Positions 47,001-55,725 of a stretch of 64,000 bases of DNA are shown piece by piece. The translations under genes were made by a program, and so were the position numbers. The notes under the pieces are model-generated. The model ran no database searches. It had not been told where the DNA came from and saw only the letters and a list, made by a program, of their open reading frames with translations. Source of the stretch: Streptomyces sp. LUP30 (GTDB taxonomy: Bacteria > Actinomycetota > Actinomycetes > Streptomycetales > Streptomycetaceae); contig NZ_MJAJ01000013.1 in assembly GCF_001746365.1 (NCBI RefSeq), positions 1 through 64,000 of the forward strand, written 5' to 3'. Position 1 is the first letter of the stretch, and the number at the start of each line of letters is the position of its first letter.

Positions 47001-47951
47001 TTGACCGCCATCGCGTCGCCCCGGCCGCCGTACCGCATCGAGACCCTCGCGCACCTCTCCGGCGCGACCGTCCGCACCATCCGCGCCTACCAGGACCGCG
47101 GTCTCCTGCCCCGTCCGGAACGCAAGGGGCGGGCCAACCACTACTCGGACGCCCACCTCGCCCGTCTCCACCAGATCGCCGCCCTCCTCGACCGCGGCTA
47201 CACCCTCGCCTCCATCAAGGAGCTCCTCGACGCCCATGACACCGGCCGCGGCCTGGGCGGTGTCCTCGGCCTGGTCGCGGAGGTGGACGGGCCGTGGACG
47301 GACGAGGAGCCCGCGCGGGTCTCGCGCGCCGAACTGACCGCCCGCTTCGGCGGCGTCCCCGACGACACCGCGATCGCCGACGCGGTGGCCCTCGGCGTGC
47401 TGGAGCCCGCGCCCGGCGACGACGGCGCCTTCCTCGTGCCGAGCCCCCAAGAGCTGGCGGTGGCCGTCGAGTTGCATGCGGCCGGGGTTCCTCTCGGCGC
47501 GATCACCGCGCATCTGCGGGAGTTGAGGTCCCAGGTCGAGCACATCGCTTCCCGTTTCCTGGAGTTCACCGCCGAGCACGTCTTCGACCGCTACCTCGAC
47601 GGCGCGCACCGTCCGACCGACGCCGACGCGGCCGAGGCGGCTTCGCTCGTACGACGGCTCCGTCCACTCGCCCGGCAGACCGTGGACGCCGAACTGGCGC
47701 GGGCCATGCGGCTGTTCGCGACCCTCCACCTGCGTCGGCACCTCGGCTCCGACGATCCCACGCCCGCCACCACGGGGACGCGTTCGGTGGCGATTCCCGC
47801 CGAGACAATGCAGGCCGTGGAAAGGCTGGTCGGTGTGGAGCACGCCGCCATGTTCCTCACGCTGGCCGCTGAACGCGAGGTGCGGGCAAGGATGTTGGAC
47901 GGACTGTCCTCAAGCCACGGGAGCGCGGCCGACCTTGACGAACGCCGTTGA
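47001..47951 (+). CDS. MerR-family regulator
   Basis: 316 residues. The N-terminal MerR HTH spans about 12-80 (PYRIETLAHLSGATVRTIRA, then YSDAHLARLHQIAALLDRGY). A helical linker and a C-terminal effector domain of about 180 residues follow; no metal-binding Cys motif. Start uncertain: TTG at 47001 places the HTH right after a short N-terminus, but the upstream frame is open through repeats. The gene may respond to small molecules. It ends 20 bp before a DnaA-box group. Confidence 0.8.
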   Translation: MTAIASPRPPYRIETLAHLSGATVRTIRAYQDRGLLPRPERKGRANHYSDAHLARLHQIAALLDRGYTLASIKELLDAHDTGRGLGGVLGLVAEVDGPWTDEEPARVSRAELTARFGGVPDDTAIADAVALGVLEPAPGDDGAFLVPSPQELAVAVELHAAGVPLGAITAHLRELRSQVEHIASRFLEFTAEHVFDRYLDGAHRPTDADAAEAASLVRRLRPLARQTVDAELARAMRLFATLHLRRHLGSDDPTPATTGTRSVAIPAETMQAVERLVGVEHAAMFLTLAAEREVRARMLDGLSSSHGSAADLDERR

Positions 47952-47963
47952 AACACCGGTTGG

Positions 47964-48017
47964 TTGTCCACAGAAACGCCAATTGGCCTGTGGATAACAG
48001 TAGTTGCCTGTGGATCA
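47964..48017. other. Group of three DnaA boxes upstream of kptA
   Basis: TTGTCCACA at 47964 (+) and TTATCCACA at 47989 (-) are exact; TGATCCACA at 48009 (-) has one mismatch. All three fit in 54 bp between the MerR gene and kptA. Confidence 0.7.
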
Positions 48018-48073
48018 AACCTCAGCTGCAAAACAATGTGCGTGATCCGCGTCTCTCCCGCCATGCTGAGCGG

Positions 48074-48637
48074 ATGAACGAGAAGGACCATGCCGAGAGA
48101 CGCACCGTGAAGGTGTCGAAGTACCTCTCGAAGCACCTGCGGCACCAGCCCGAACGCATCGGCCTCACGCTCGACGCGGCCGGCTGGGTCGAGATCGACG
48201 AACTGATCGCGGCGTGCGCCGCGCACGGCTTCCGCTTCACCCGCGACGAACTGGACCACGTCGTCGCCGCCAACGACAAGAAGCGCTTCGCGATCGAGGG
48301 CACACGGATCCGCGCCAGCCAGGGCCACAGCGTGGACATCGACCTGGGACTGCCCCCGGCCTCCCCTCCGCCGTACCTCTACCACGGAACCGTGGGCCGC
48401 CACCTGGACGCGATCCGGGCCGAGGGGCTGCGCTCCATGAACCGGCACGACGTGCACCTTTCCGCCGACCGGGAGACCGCGACCCGGGTCGGCGCACGCC
48501 GAGGCCGCCCCGTGGTGCTCTCCGTGGACGCCGGGGCCATGCACCGGGACGGCCATGTCTTCCAGGTCAGCGCCAACGGGGTGTGGTTGACGAAGGCCGT
48601 GCCGCCGCAGTACCTGCGGTTTCCCGAACGCCACTGA
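48074..48637 (+). CDS. kptA: RNA 2'-phosphotransferase (KptA/Tpt1)
   Basis: 187 residues. It transfers an RNA 2'-phosphate to NAD+. Visible family residues: KYLSKHLRHQPE (first Arg-His), FAIEGTRIRASQGHS, PPYLYHGT, HVHLSADRETA and HVFQVSANGVWLT. The substrate in bacteria is uncertain, since there is no known tRNA splicing phosphate; roles in RNA repair or NAD-capping are proposed. Starts at the ATG 48074. The upstream 120 bp contain DnaA boxes. Confidence 0.93.
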   Translation: MNEKDHAERRTVKVSKYLSKHLRHQPERIGLTLDAAGWVEIDELIAACAAHGFRFTRDELDHVVAANDKKRFAIEGTRIRASQGHSVDIDLGLPPASPPPYLYHGTVGRHLDAIRAEGLRSMNRHDVHLSADRETATRVGARRGRPVVLSVDAGAMHRDGHVFQVSANGVWLTKAVPPQYLRFPERH

Positions 48638-48686
48638 GGTACCGGCCCGAATCGACGGATGGAGGTCTGTTCGGGATGATCACACC

Positions 48687-49130
48687 ATGACTCACCTGCC
48701 CTCCACCGAGGCGGCCGTCACCGCCCTTCGCGCCATCGCCGCCGAGTACGCGCGCGAGATCGAGGTGACTCACGACATCGGGGCCGACCAGACCTCCCGG
48801 CGCACCTCCGCCGGCGTGGGCGTCGCCGCCGACCCGGACGGGTCACTGCCGCACGAGGCCTATGCCGAACTCGGTGGGCGCCCCAGCGTGAGCGTGCGGC
48901 TGTACCCCGACGACGACGCCCTGATCACCGTCGACGGCGTCGAGTGTCCGGACGTCGACCGCGACGACGTGCCCGCCTTCCTGCGCTCCCTCTACGACGG
49001 CCACGCGTGGGTGAAGGTGCGCCGCTTTCCTCCCGGCTACTTCCTGATGGTGCCGCTGCCGCGTGACCGCGTGCACAAGGAGTACATCCTGGGCAGGCTC
49101 AGCCCGTGGCTGAGCCGCAACGCCCGGTGA
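48687..49130 (+). CDS. Conserved protein of unknown function
   Basis: 147 residues. No motif I recognise. A central segment, GGRPSVSVRLYPDDDALITVDG, and the C-terminal VKVRRFPPGYFLMVPLPRDRV look like a small alpha/beta domain. No signal or spans, so probably cytoplasmic. It follows kptA by 49 bp and the parS site at 49133 follows its stop codon. Start ATG 48687. Confidence 0.75.
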   Translation: MTHLPSTEAAVTALRAIAAEYAREIEVTHDIGADQTSRRTSAGVGVAADPDGSLPHEAYAELGGRPSVSVRLYPDDDALITVDGVECPDVDRDDVPAFLRSLYDGHAWVKVRRFPPGYFLMVPLPRDRVHKEYILGRLSPWLSRNAR

Positions 49131-49132
49131 CT

Positions 49133-49146
49133 GTTTCACGTGAAAC
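49133..49146. other. parS site (exact GTTTCACGTGAAAC)
   Basis: Perfect 14-bp ParB site just after the stop codon of the gene ending at 49130 and 25 bp before the next start codon. Confidence 0.92.
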
Positions 49147-49171
49147 CGGGCGTCCGCATACGCTCGACGAC

Positions 49172-50074
49172 ATGAGTCTGCGCCTGAGCACCGTGATCCT
49201 CCCTTACCGCCGCTGGCACGAGGGGGGCCGTTCCGCATGGACGCGGGCCGAGGAGCTCGGCTTCCACACCGCGTACACCTACGACCACCTGTCCTGGCGA
49301 AGCTTCCGGGACGGCCCCTGGTTCGGTGCGATCCCCACCCTGACCGCCGCGGCGGGCGCCACCGAGCGACTGCGCCTGGGCACGCTGGTGACCTCGCCGA
49401 ACTTCCGGCACCCCGTGACCCTCGCCAAGGAGCTGATCTCCCTGGACGACATCTCGGGCGGCCGGGTGACTCTGGGCATCGGCGCCGGCGGCACCGGCTT
49501 CGACGCCACGGCCCTCGGCCAGGAACCGTGGACACCGCGCGAGCGGGCCGACCGGCTCGGCGAGTTCGTGCCGCTGCTCGACCGGCTGCTCACCGAGGAC
49601 TCGGTGTCCTACGAGGGCGACCACTATTCGGCGCACGAGGCCCGCAACATTCCCGGCTGCCTCCAGCGCCCCCGGCTGCCGTTCGCGATCGCCGCGACCG
49701 GACCGCGCGGGCTCCGGCTCGCCGCCCGGTACGGACAGGCCTGGGTGACCACGGGCGACCCCAAGCTGTACGAGAACGGCACGCCCGAGCAGTCGGTCAG
49801 GGCCCTCCGCGACCAGGCCGAGAAGCTCGCCGACGCCTGCGCCGCACGCGGGCGGGAGGCGGCGGAGATGGACAAGGTCCTGCTCACCGGCTTCACCCCG
49901 GACCGAGGCCGGCCGCTGGAGTCCCTGGACGCCTTCGTCGACTTCGCGGGCCGGCACCAGGAGCTCGGCTTCACCGAGATCGTGGTCCACTGGCCCATCC
50001 CGGACTCCGACTTCGCGGCCGACGAGAAGGTCTTCGAGCGGATCGCCATGGAGGCCTCGGCGCAGCTGCGCTGA
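49172..50074 (+). CDS. LLM-class flavin-dependent oxidoreductase
   Basis: 300 residues of luciferase-like monooxygenase fold. N-terminal [20 protein letters not shown]; conserved [29 protein letters not shown] and [16 protein letters not shown], the last being the flavin phosphate loop. The substrate and whether the cofactor is FMN or F420 cannot be read, although many actinobacterial members use F420. The gene starts at the ATG 49172, without a clear ribosome site; a parS site is 25 bp upstream. Confidence 0.88.
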   Translation: MSLRLSTVILPYRRWHEGGRSAWTRAEELGFHTAYTYDHLSWRSFRDGPWFGAIPTLTAAAGATERLRLGTLVTSPNFRHPVTLAKELISLDDISGGRVTLGIGAGGTGFDATALGQEPWTPRERADRLGEFVPLLDRLLTEDSVSYEGDHYSAHEARNIPGCLQRPRLPFAIAATGPRGLRLAARYGQAWVTTGDPKLYENGTPEQSVRALRDQAEKLADACAARGREAAEMDKVLLTGFTPDRGRPLESLDAFVDFAGRHQELGFTEIVVHWPIPDSDFAADEKVFERIAMEASAQLR

Positions 50075-50165
50075 CCCCGGCGTCCGGACCCGGCCGCGCC
50101 CCGCCCCGGCCTCCCGTGGGCGGGCTCTCGCACGGCCGTGCGGGCCGATGCGCGAGAATGACCCG

Positions 50166-51035
50166 GTGACCTCAGCGACTCGACAGCCCGTGACCCCGGC
50201 CGCAGCCCTCCCGCCGCGGCTGATCGCCACCGATCTCGACGGCACTCTGCTGCGCGACGACAAGTCGGTGTCCGACCGCACGGTCGCCGCGCTCGCCGCC
50301 GCCGAGGAGGCGGGCATCGAGGTCTTCTTCGTCACCGGCCGCCCCGCCCGCTGGATGGACGTCGTCAGCGACCACGTGCACGGGCACGGTCTCGCGATCT
50401 GCGGCAACGGCGCCGCCGTGGTCGACCTGCACGGCGGCCCGGGCGCTCACCGGTTCGTGAAGGTGCGCGAGCTGGCGCGGGAGAACGCGCTGGACGCCGT
50501 ACGGCTGCTGCGGGAGGCGGCGCCGGGGACCATGTACGCCATCGAGCAGACCTACGGCTTCTACCAGGAGCCGGAGTACCCGAAGATGCACATGGAGATT
50601 CCCGATCACCTCGCGCCGGCCGAGCGGCTGCTGGCGCCGGACGCCCCCGGGGCCGACGAGCCGGTGCTGAAGATCCTCGCGTTCCACCCCACGATCGACC
50701 CCGACGCCTTCCTCACCCTGGCCCGGCTGGCCATCGGCGACCGCGCCAACGTCACCCGCTCCAGCCCCAGCGCCCTGCTGGAGATCAGCGGCCCCGACGT
50801 CTCCAAGGCCAGCACGCTCGCCCTGTGCTGTGCGGAGCGCGGCATCTCCCACGAGGAGGTCGTCGCGTTCGGTGACATGCCGAACGACGTCGAGATGCTC
50901 ACCTGGGCCGGCCGGTCGTACGCGATGGGCAACGCCCACCCGGACGTGCTCGCCGCCGCCTCCGGCCGGACGGCCGCCAACAACGAGGACGGGGTCGCCG
51001 TCGTCATCGAACAGCTGCTCACCGAGCGGGCGTAG
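50166..51035 (+). CDS. HAD-superfamily Cof-type phosphatase
   Basis: 289 residues. Motif [16 protein letters not shown], motif [11 protein letters not shown], and metal motif [14 protein letters not shown]2 cap insertion lies at about 85-190. Sequence pattern closely parallels the gene at 38560, so they are probably paralogues. The start is set at the GTG 50166; an ATG at 50148 is possible. Substrate unknown. Converges with cydCD. Confidence 0.88.
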   Translation: MTSATRQPVTPAAALPPRLIATDLDGTLLRDDKSVSDRTVAALAAAEEAGIEVFFVTGRPARWMDVVSDHVHGHGLAICGNGAAVVDLHGGPGAHRFVKVRELARENALDAVRLLREAAPGTMYAIEQTYGFYQEPEYPKMHMEIPDHLAPAERLLAPDAPGADEPVLKILAFHPTIDPDAFLTLARLAIGDRANVTRSSPSALLEISGPDVSKASTLALCCAERGISHEEVVAFGDMPNDVEMLTWAGRSYAMGNAHPDVLAAASGRTAANNEDGVAVVIEQLLTERA

Positions 51036-51038
51036 CGC

Positions 51039-51073
51039 TCACGACGCGTCGGACGCGCCGCGAGGCGTCGTGA
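51039..51073. terminator. Bidirectional terminator between convergent genes
   Basis: TCACGACGC pairs with GCGTCGTGA across a 17-nt loop, between the HAD stop (51035) and the cydCD stop (51108). Confidence 0.7.
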
Positions 51074-51107
51074 TCCTCGCGCCGCTGATCCTGCTCCGCG
51101 GAGCTGG

Positions 51108-54100
51108 TCAGCACCGTGCGCCGCTGATCAGCTCCGCGGCCTCCTCCCGTTCGGCCATCCTCCGCAACGGGCCCTCCACGAGGGCCAGCTCCGCGAACGG
51201 CCCCCGCTGCACCACCCGTCCCTCGTCCAGCACGATCACCTCGTCGACCGCGTCGAGTCCGGCCAGCCGGTGGGTGATGAGCAGCGTCGTCCGGCCCTCG
51301 GTCGCGGCCAGCAGGTCCCGGGTCAGCGCGTCGGCGGTCGGCAGGTCCAGATGTTCGGCCGGCTCGTCGAGGACCAGGACGGGGAAGTCGGCGAGCAGTG
51401 CCCGGGCGAGGGCGAGCCGCTGGCGCTGCCCGCCGGAGAGCCTGGCCCCGTGCTCGCCGACGAGCGTGTCCAGACCGTGGGGCAGACCGTCGGCCCACTC
51501 CAGCAGGCGGGCTCGTGCCAGCGCGTCCCGCAGGTCCTCCTCGCTCGCCGTCTTCCTGGCGAGCAGCAGGTTCTCGCGCACCGAGCTGTCGAAGAGATGC
51601 GCGTCCTGTGCGCACAGCCCGACGAGCGCGCGTACGTCGTCGCCGTCCAGGGACCGGGCGTCCACCCCGGCCAGCGTGTAGGAGCCCGCGTCCTCGTCCA
51701 GGAACCGCAGCAGCACCTGCGCGAGCGTGGTCTTCCCTGATCCGGAAGGCCCCACGACCGCGATCCGGCGGCCTCGGGTCAAGGTCAGGCCGACTCCGGT
51801 GAGCGCGTCACGCTCCTGCCCGGCGTACCGGGCGGACAGGCCCTCGACGACGAGGGGGAAAGGCGTCGCGGGGGCCTGACCGGGCCGCTCCGGCTCCCTT
51901 ACCGGCTCGGGGGAGTCCAGCACCTCGAAGACCCGCTCCGCGCTCCTACGAACCCGCTGGCGGTACTGCACGGCCAGGGGCAGCCCCAGGACGGCCTCGA
52001 AGGCGGCCAGCGGGGTCAGGACGACCACCGCCATGGTCACGCCTCCCAGCCGCCCGGCGGCCACCGCCTGTGCGCCCACGAGGGCCGCCGCCGCGACGGT
52101 CAGGCCGGAGACGAGGGCGGTCAGCCCGTCACCGAGCGCGGTGGCAGTCGCCGCACGCGAGGCGATCCGGGTGAGCACGCCGTCGGCCGCGCGCACCTCG
52201 GCCGTGCGGGCAGGGAGGGCGCCCGCGACGGTCAGTTCGGCGGTGCCGGTGAGCAGATCCGCCGTGCGGGTGGCGAGCACTCCCCGGGCGGGGGCGAGCC
52301 GGTGCTCCGCCCGGCGCGCCACGGCGCCGGTGATCAGCGGGACGCCCGCTCCGGCTGTCAGCAGCCCCGCGGCGAGCACCGCCCCGGCCTCGGGCAACAG
52401 CCACGCCGTGAAGGCGACCGAACCGGCCGATACGACGACGGCCGCGCCGGCGGGCAGCAGCCAGCGCAGCCAGTAGTCCTGCAGGGCGTCCACGTCGGCG
52501 ACCAGCCGGGTCAGCAGATCGCCCCGGCGGGTCGTGCGCAGCCCGGCGGGCGCCAGCCGCTCCAGCCGCCGGTAGACGGCGACCCTGGTGTCGGCCAGCA
52601 TCCGCAGCACGGCGTCATGGGAGACGAGCCGCTCCGCGTAGCGGAAAACGGCCCGCCCGATGCCGAAGGCGCGGGTCGCCGTCACGGCCACCATCAGGTA
52701 AAGGACCGGCGGCTGCTGCGCGGCCCGCGAGATGAGCCACCCGGAGGTGGCCATGAGGCCCACGGCGCTGCCGAGCGCCAGGCTGCCCAGCAGCAGCGCA
52801 AGGCCGAGTCGGCCACGGCGGGCGCCTGCCACGGCGCGGACCCGGGCCAGGACACCGCCTCCGGGTGCTGGGGCGTCCATCCCGGCGTCACGCCCGGCCG
52901 CCGACGACGACGCCGCCGTCGTCGCTTCCTGCCGGGCGGGGGCGTCCTTGGGGGCGGCCGTCACGGGCCCGCCCGTCTCGGTCCCGGCGAGCCGTACCAC
53001 CCGATCCGCCACCGCCAGCAGCGCCGGCCGGTGCACGACGAGCAGCACCGTCCGTCCGGCCGCGAGCCGGCTCACGGCCGTCACGACCTCCGCCTCGGTC
53101 TCCCCGTCGAGTGCGGCCGTCGGTTCGTCCAGCAGCAGGACGGGACGGTCCGCGAGGAATGCGCGGGCAAGGGCGAGCCGCTGCCGCTGCCCGGCGGACA
53201 GCCCGCTCCCGTCCTCACCGAGCACGGTGGCGGTCCCGGCGGGCAGCGCGTCGACGAACTCCAGCGCGCCCGCGTCCGCCAGCGCCCTGCGCAGGGCCGT
53301 GTCGTCGGCCCCGGGACGTGCCAGCCGTACGTTCTCGGCGATCGTCCCCGCGAACAGGTGCGGGCGCTGCGGCACCCACGCGATCTGCGAACGCCACTGC
53401 TCCAGGTCGGCCGCCGCGAGGTCGACTCCCCCGGCCAGCACCCGCCCCTCGGTCGGCCGCACGAACCCCAGCAGGGTGTGCACCAGCGTCGACTTGCCCG
53501 CGCCGCTCGGCCCGACCAGCGCCACCGTCTCACCGGGCTCGACGGTGAAGCTCACGTCCGAGACGGCGTCGCCGGAGCGTCCCGGATAACGGACGGTCAC
53601 CCCCTCGAAAGCCACCCCACCCCCGGCCACCGCGACCGTTCCGGGCGTCGGAAGCGGGGTCTCCAACACCTCGAAGATCTGCTCCGCGGCCGCCAGTCCC
53701 TCGGCGGCCGCGTGGTACTGCGCGCCGACCTGCCGAAGTGGGAGATACGCCTCCGGCGCCAGCACGAGGATCACCAGACCGATGTAGAGATCCATCTCAC
53801 CGTGGACGAGTCGCATGCCGATCGTCACGGCGACGAGGGCCACCGAGAGCGTCGACAGCAACTCCAGCGCGAACGACGAGATGAACGCGATGCGCAGCGT
53901 CCGCATGGTCGCCTGGCGGTACTCCCCGGTGATGCGCCGGATCGAGTCGGCCTGTGCCTTGGCCCGCCCGAACACCTTCAGCGTGGGCAGCCCCGCGACG
54001 ACGTCCAGGAAGTGCCCGGACAGCCTGGACAGCAACCGCCACTGACGGTCCATCCGTGACTGGGTCGCCCAGCCGATCAGCATCATGAAGACCGGGATCA

Positions 54101-54608
54101 ACGGCAGGGTCCCGACGATGATCGCGGCGGACACCCAGTCCTCCGTCACGATCCGGGCGAGCACCGCCACCGGCACGACCACAGCCAGGCCCAGCTGGGG
54201 CAGATAGCGCGAGAAGTAGTCGTCGAGGGCGTCCACGCCCCGGGTGACGAGGGCCACCAGCGAACCAGTGCGCTGTCCGCTGAGCCAGCCGGGCCCCAGG
54301 GCGGCAGTCCGCTCCAGAAGTCGCCCCCGCAGCTCCGACTTCACGGCTGCGCTCGCGCGATGTGCGGCGAGTTCAGTGAGCCAGGCGACCAGCGCACGAC
54401 CGACCGCAACGGCCGCCAAGAGCAGCAGGGGGGTGCCCAGTTCGGCGACAGACATGCCGTGCTGGAACGCGCCGACCACCGCCTCGGCGATGAGCATGGC
54501 CTGCGCGATGACCAGCGCCGCCCCGACGGCGCCAAGACCGACGACCGCCACCAGGAAGACGCGTGTGGCGCCGGCGTACCGCAGCAGACGCGGGTCGATC
54601 GGTTTCAC
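51108..54608 (-). CDS. cydCD: CydDC-type ABC exporter fusion required for cytochrome bd assembly
   Basis: 1166 residues, two ABC half-transporters in one chain. Half 1 (1-575): six spans, Walker A GPSGAGKST, signature LSAGQRQRLALA. Half 2 (590-1160): six spans, Walker A GPSGSGKTT, signature LSGGQRQRLALA and Walker B VLVLDEPAEHLD. CydDC exports thiols (glutathione or cysteine in E. coli) and is needed for cytochrome bd heme insertion. Start at GTG 54608, giving VKPIDPRLLRYA; the parS site overlaps it. Last gene of the cydAB operon. Confidence 0.95.
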   Translation of the reverse strand: MKPIDPRLLRYAGATRVFLVAVVGLGAVGAALVIAQAMLIAEAVVGAFQHGMSVAELGTPLLLLAAVAVGRALVAWLTELAAHRASAAVKSELRGRLLERTAALGPGWLSGQRTGSLVALVTRGVDALDDYFSRYLPQLGLAVVVPVAVLARIVTEDWVSAAIIVGTLPLIPVFMMLIGWATQSRMDRQWRLLSRLSGHFLDVVAGLPTLKVFGRAKAQADSIRRITGEYRQATMRTLRIAFISSFALELLSTLSVALVAVTIGMRLVHGEMDLYIGLVILVLAPEAYLPLRQVGAQYHAAAEGLAAAEQIFEVLETPLPTPGTVAVAGGGVAFEGVTVRYPGRSGDAVSDVSFTVEPGETVALVGPSGAGKSTLVHTLLGFVRPTEGRVLAGGVDLAAADLEQWRSQIAWVPQRPHLFAGTIAENVRLARPGADDTALRRALADAGALEFVDALPAGTATVLGEDGSGLSAGQRQRLALARAFLADRPVLLLDEPTAALDGETEAEVVTAVSRLAAGRTVLLVVHRPALLAVADRVVRLAGTETGGPVTAAPKDAPARQEATTAASSSAAGRDAGMDAPAPGGGVLARVRAVAGARRGRLGLALLLGSLALGSAVGLMATSGWLISRAAQQPPVLYLMVAVTATRAFGIGRAVFRYAERLVSHDAVLRMLADTRVAVYRRLERLAPAGLRTTRRGDLLTRLVADVDALQDYWLRWLLPAGAAVVVSAGSVAFTAWLLPEAGAVLAAGLLTAGAGVPLITGAVARRAEHRLAPARGVLATRTADLLTGTAELTVAGALPARTAEVRAADGVLTRIASRAATATALGDGLTALVSGLTVAAAALVGAQAVAAGRLGGVTMAVVVLTPLAAFEAVLGLPLAVQYRQRVRRSAERVFEVLDSPEPVREPERPGQAPATPFPLVVEGLSARYAGQERDALTGVGLTLTRGRRIAVVGPSGSGKTTLAQVLLRFLDEDAGSYTLAGVDARSLDGDDVRALVGLCAQDAHLFDSSVRENLLLARKTASEEDLRDALARARLLEWADGLPHGLDTLVGEHGARLSGGQRQRLALARALLADFPVLVLDEPAEHLDLPTADALTRDLLAATEGRTTLLITHRLAGLDAVDEVIVLDEGRVVQRGPFAELALVEGPLRRMAEREEAAELISGARC

Positions 54609-54615
54609 GTGAAAC
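54602..54615. other. parS site overlapping the cydCD start
   Basis: Exact GTTTCACGTGAAAC. The cydCD GTG start and its 5' codons lie inside the site. Confidence 0.92.
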
Positions 54616-54634
54616 ACCCTCTTCTCAAGAGCAT

Positions 54635-54648
54635 GTTTCCTGTGAAAC
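54635..54648. other. Degenerate parS-like site
   Basis: GTTTCCTGTGAAAC, two mismatches from the consensus, midway between two exact sites. Confidence 0.5.
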
Positions 54649-54663
54649 ACGCTCTCTCCTCAT

Positions 54664-54691
54664 GGGGTGTGTTTCACGTGAAACACACCCC
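54664..54691. other. parS site within a 28-bp perfect palindrome
   Basis: GTTTCACGTGAAAC at 54671-54684, extended on each side by seven further paired bases (GGGGTGT/ACACCCC). It begins the 92-bp cydB-cydCD gap and may also serve as a terminator or attenuator hairpin. Confidence 0.9.
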
Positions 54692-54700
54692 AACAGGGAC

Positions 54701-55705
54701 TCAGTGAGCGGACTCGGCGATGTGCTGCGTACCGATCCGCTTACGGAACACCCAGTACGTCCAGCCCTGGTAGAGCATCACCAACGGTGTGGCGACCCCC
54801 GCGCACCAGGTCATGATCTTCAAGGTGTAGGGGCTCGACGAGGCGTTGGTCACCGTCAGGCTCCAGTCCGCGTTCAGCGTGGACGGCATGACGTTCGGGA
54901 AGAGCGTCAGGAAGAGCATCGCCACGGCGGATACGATGGTGACTCCGGAGAAGGCGAACGACCAGCCCTCGCGCCCCGCCTGGTTCGCCACGAGGGCCGC
55001 GACCAGCGCGGTCACCGCGACGACCAGCGCGACCATGCTCTTGGCGTCACCGCTGTCGATCTGCGTCCAGAGCAGGAAGACCAGCGCGACCACGGCCGTC
55101 ACGATGCCCACCTTCAGCGCCAGCTTCCGTGCCCGCTCGCGGATGTCGCCGACGGTCTTGAGCGCCGTGAACACCGCGCCGTGGAAGGTGAACAGGGTCA
55201 GCGTCACCAGGCCGCCGAGCAGCGCGTACGGGTTGAGCAGGTCCCAGACGTCGCCCACGTACTCGAAGTTCCGGTCGATCTTCACGCCCCCCACGATGTT
55301 GCCGAAGGCGACGCCCCACAGGAACGCGGGCAGCAGCGAGGTCCAGAAGATCGCGGTCTCCCAGTTGCGCTGCCAGTCCTCCTCGGGCCGCTTCGCCCGG
55401 TACTCGAAGGCGACGCCACGCACGATCAGACAGACAAGGATGAGCAGCAGGGGCAGGTAGAAGCCGGAGAAGAGCGTGGCGTACCACTCGGGGAAGGCCG
55501 CGAAGGTCGCGCCGCCCGCGGTGAGCAGCCATACCTCGTTGCCGTCCCAGACCGGCCCGATGGTGTTGATGAGCACCCGCCGCTCGGGCCGGTCGCGGGC
55601 CAGGAGCTTGGTGAGGATGCCGACCCCGAAGTCGAAGCCCTCCAGAAAGAAGTAGCCGGTCCACAGGACGGCGATGAGGACGAACCAGACGTCGTGAAGT
55701 TCCAT
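54701..55705 (-). CDS. cydB: Cytochrome bd ubiquinol/menaquinol oxidase subunit II
   Basis: 334 residues with eight or nine predicted spans; conserved WDGNEVWLLTAGG, SGFYLPLLLILVCLI and RGVAFEYR. Structural subunit of the terminal oxidase that reduces oxygen without proton pumping. Starts 20 bp after cydA stops. The high oxygen affinity makes it a micro-aerobic oxidase. Confidence 0.96.
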   Translation of the reverse strand: MELHDVWFVLIAVLWTGYFFLEGFDFGVGILTKLLARDRPERRVLINTIGPVWDGNEVWLLTAGGATFAAFPEWYATLFSGFYLPLLLILVCLIVRGVAFEYRAKRPEEDWQRNWETAIFWTSLLPAFLWGVAFGNIVGGVKIDRNFEYVGDVWDLLNPYALLGGLVTLTLFTFHGAVFTALKTVGDIRERARKLALKVGIVTAVVALVFLLWTQIDSGDAKSMVALVVAVTALVAALVANQAGREGWSFAFSGVTIVSAVAMLFLTLFPNVMPSTLNADWSLTVTNASSSPYTLKIMTWCAGVATPLVMLYQGWTYWVFRKRIGTQHIAESAH

Positions 55706-55725
55706 GACTGTGCAGCTCCCTCGGC

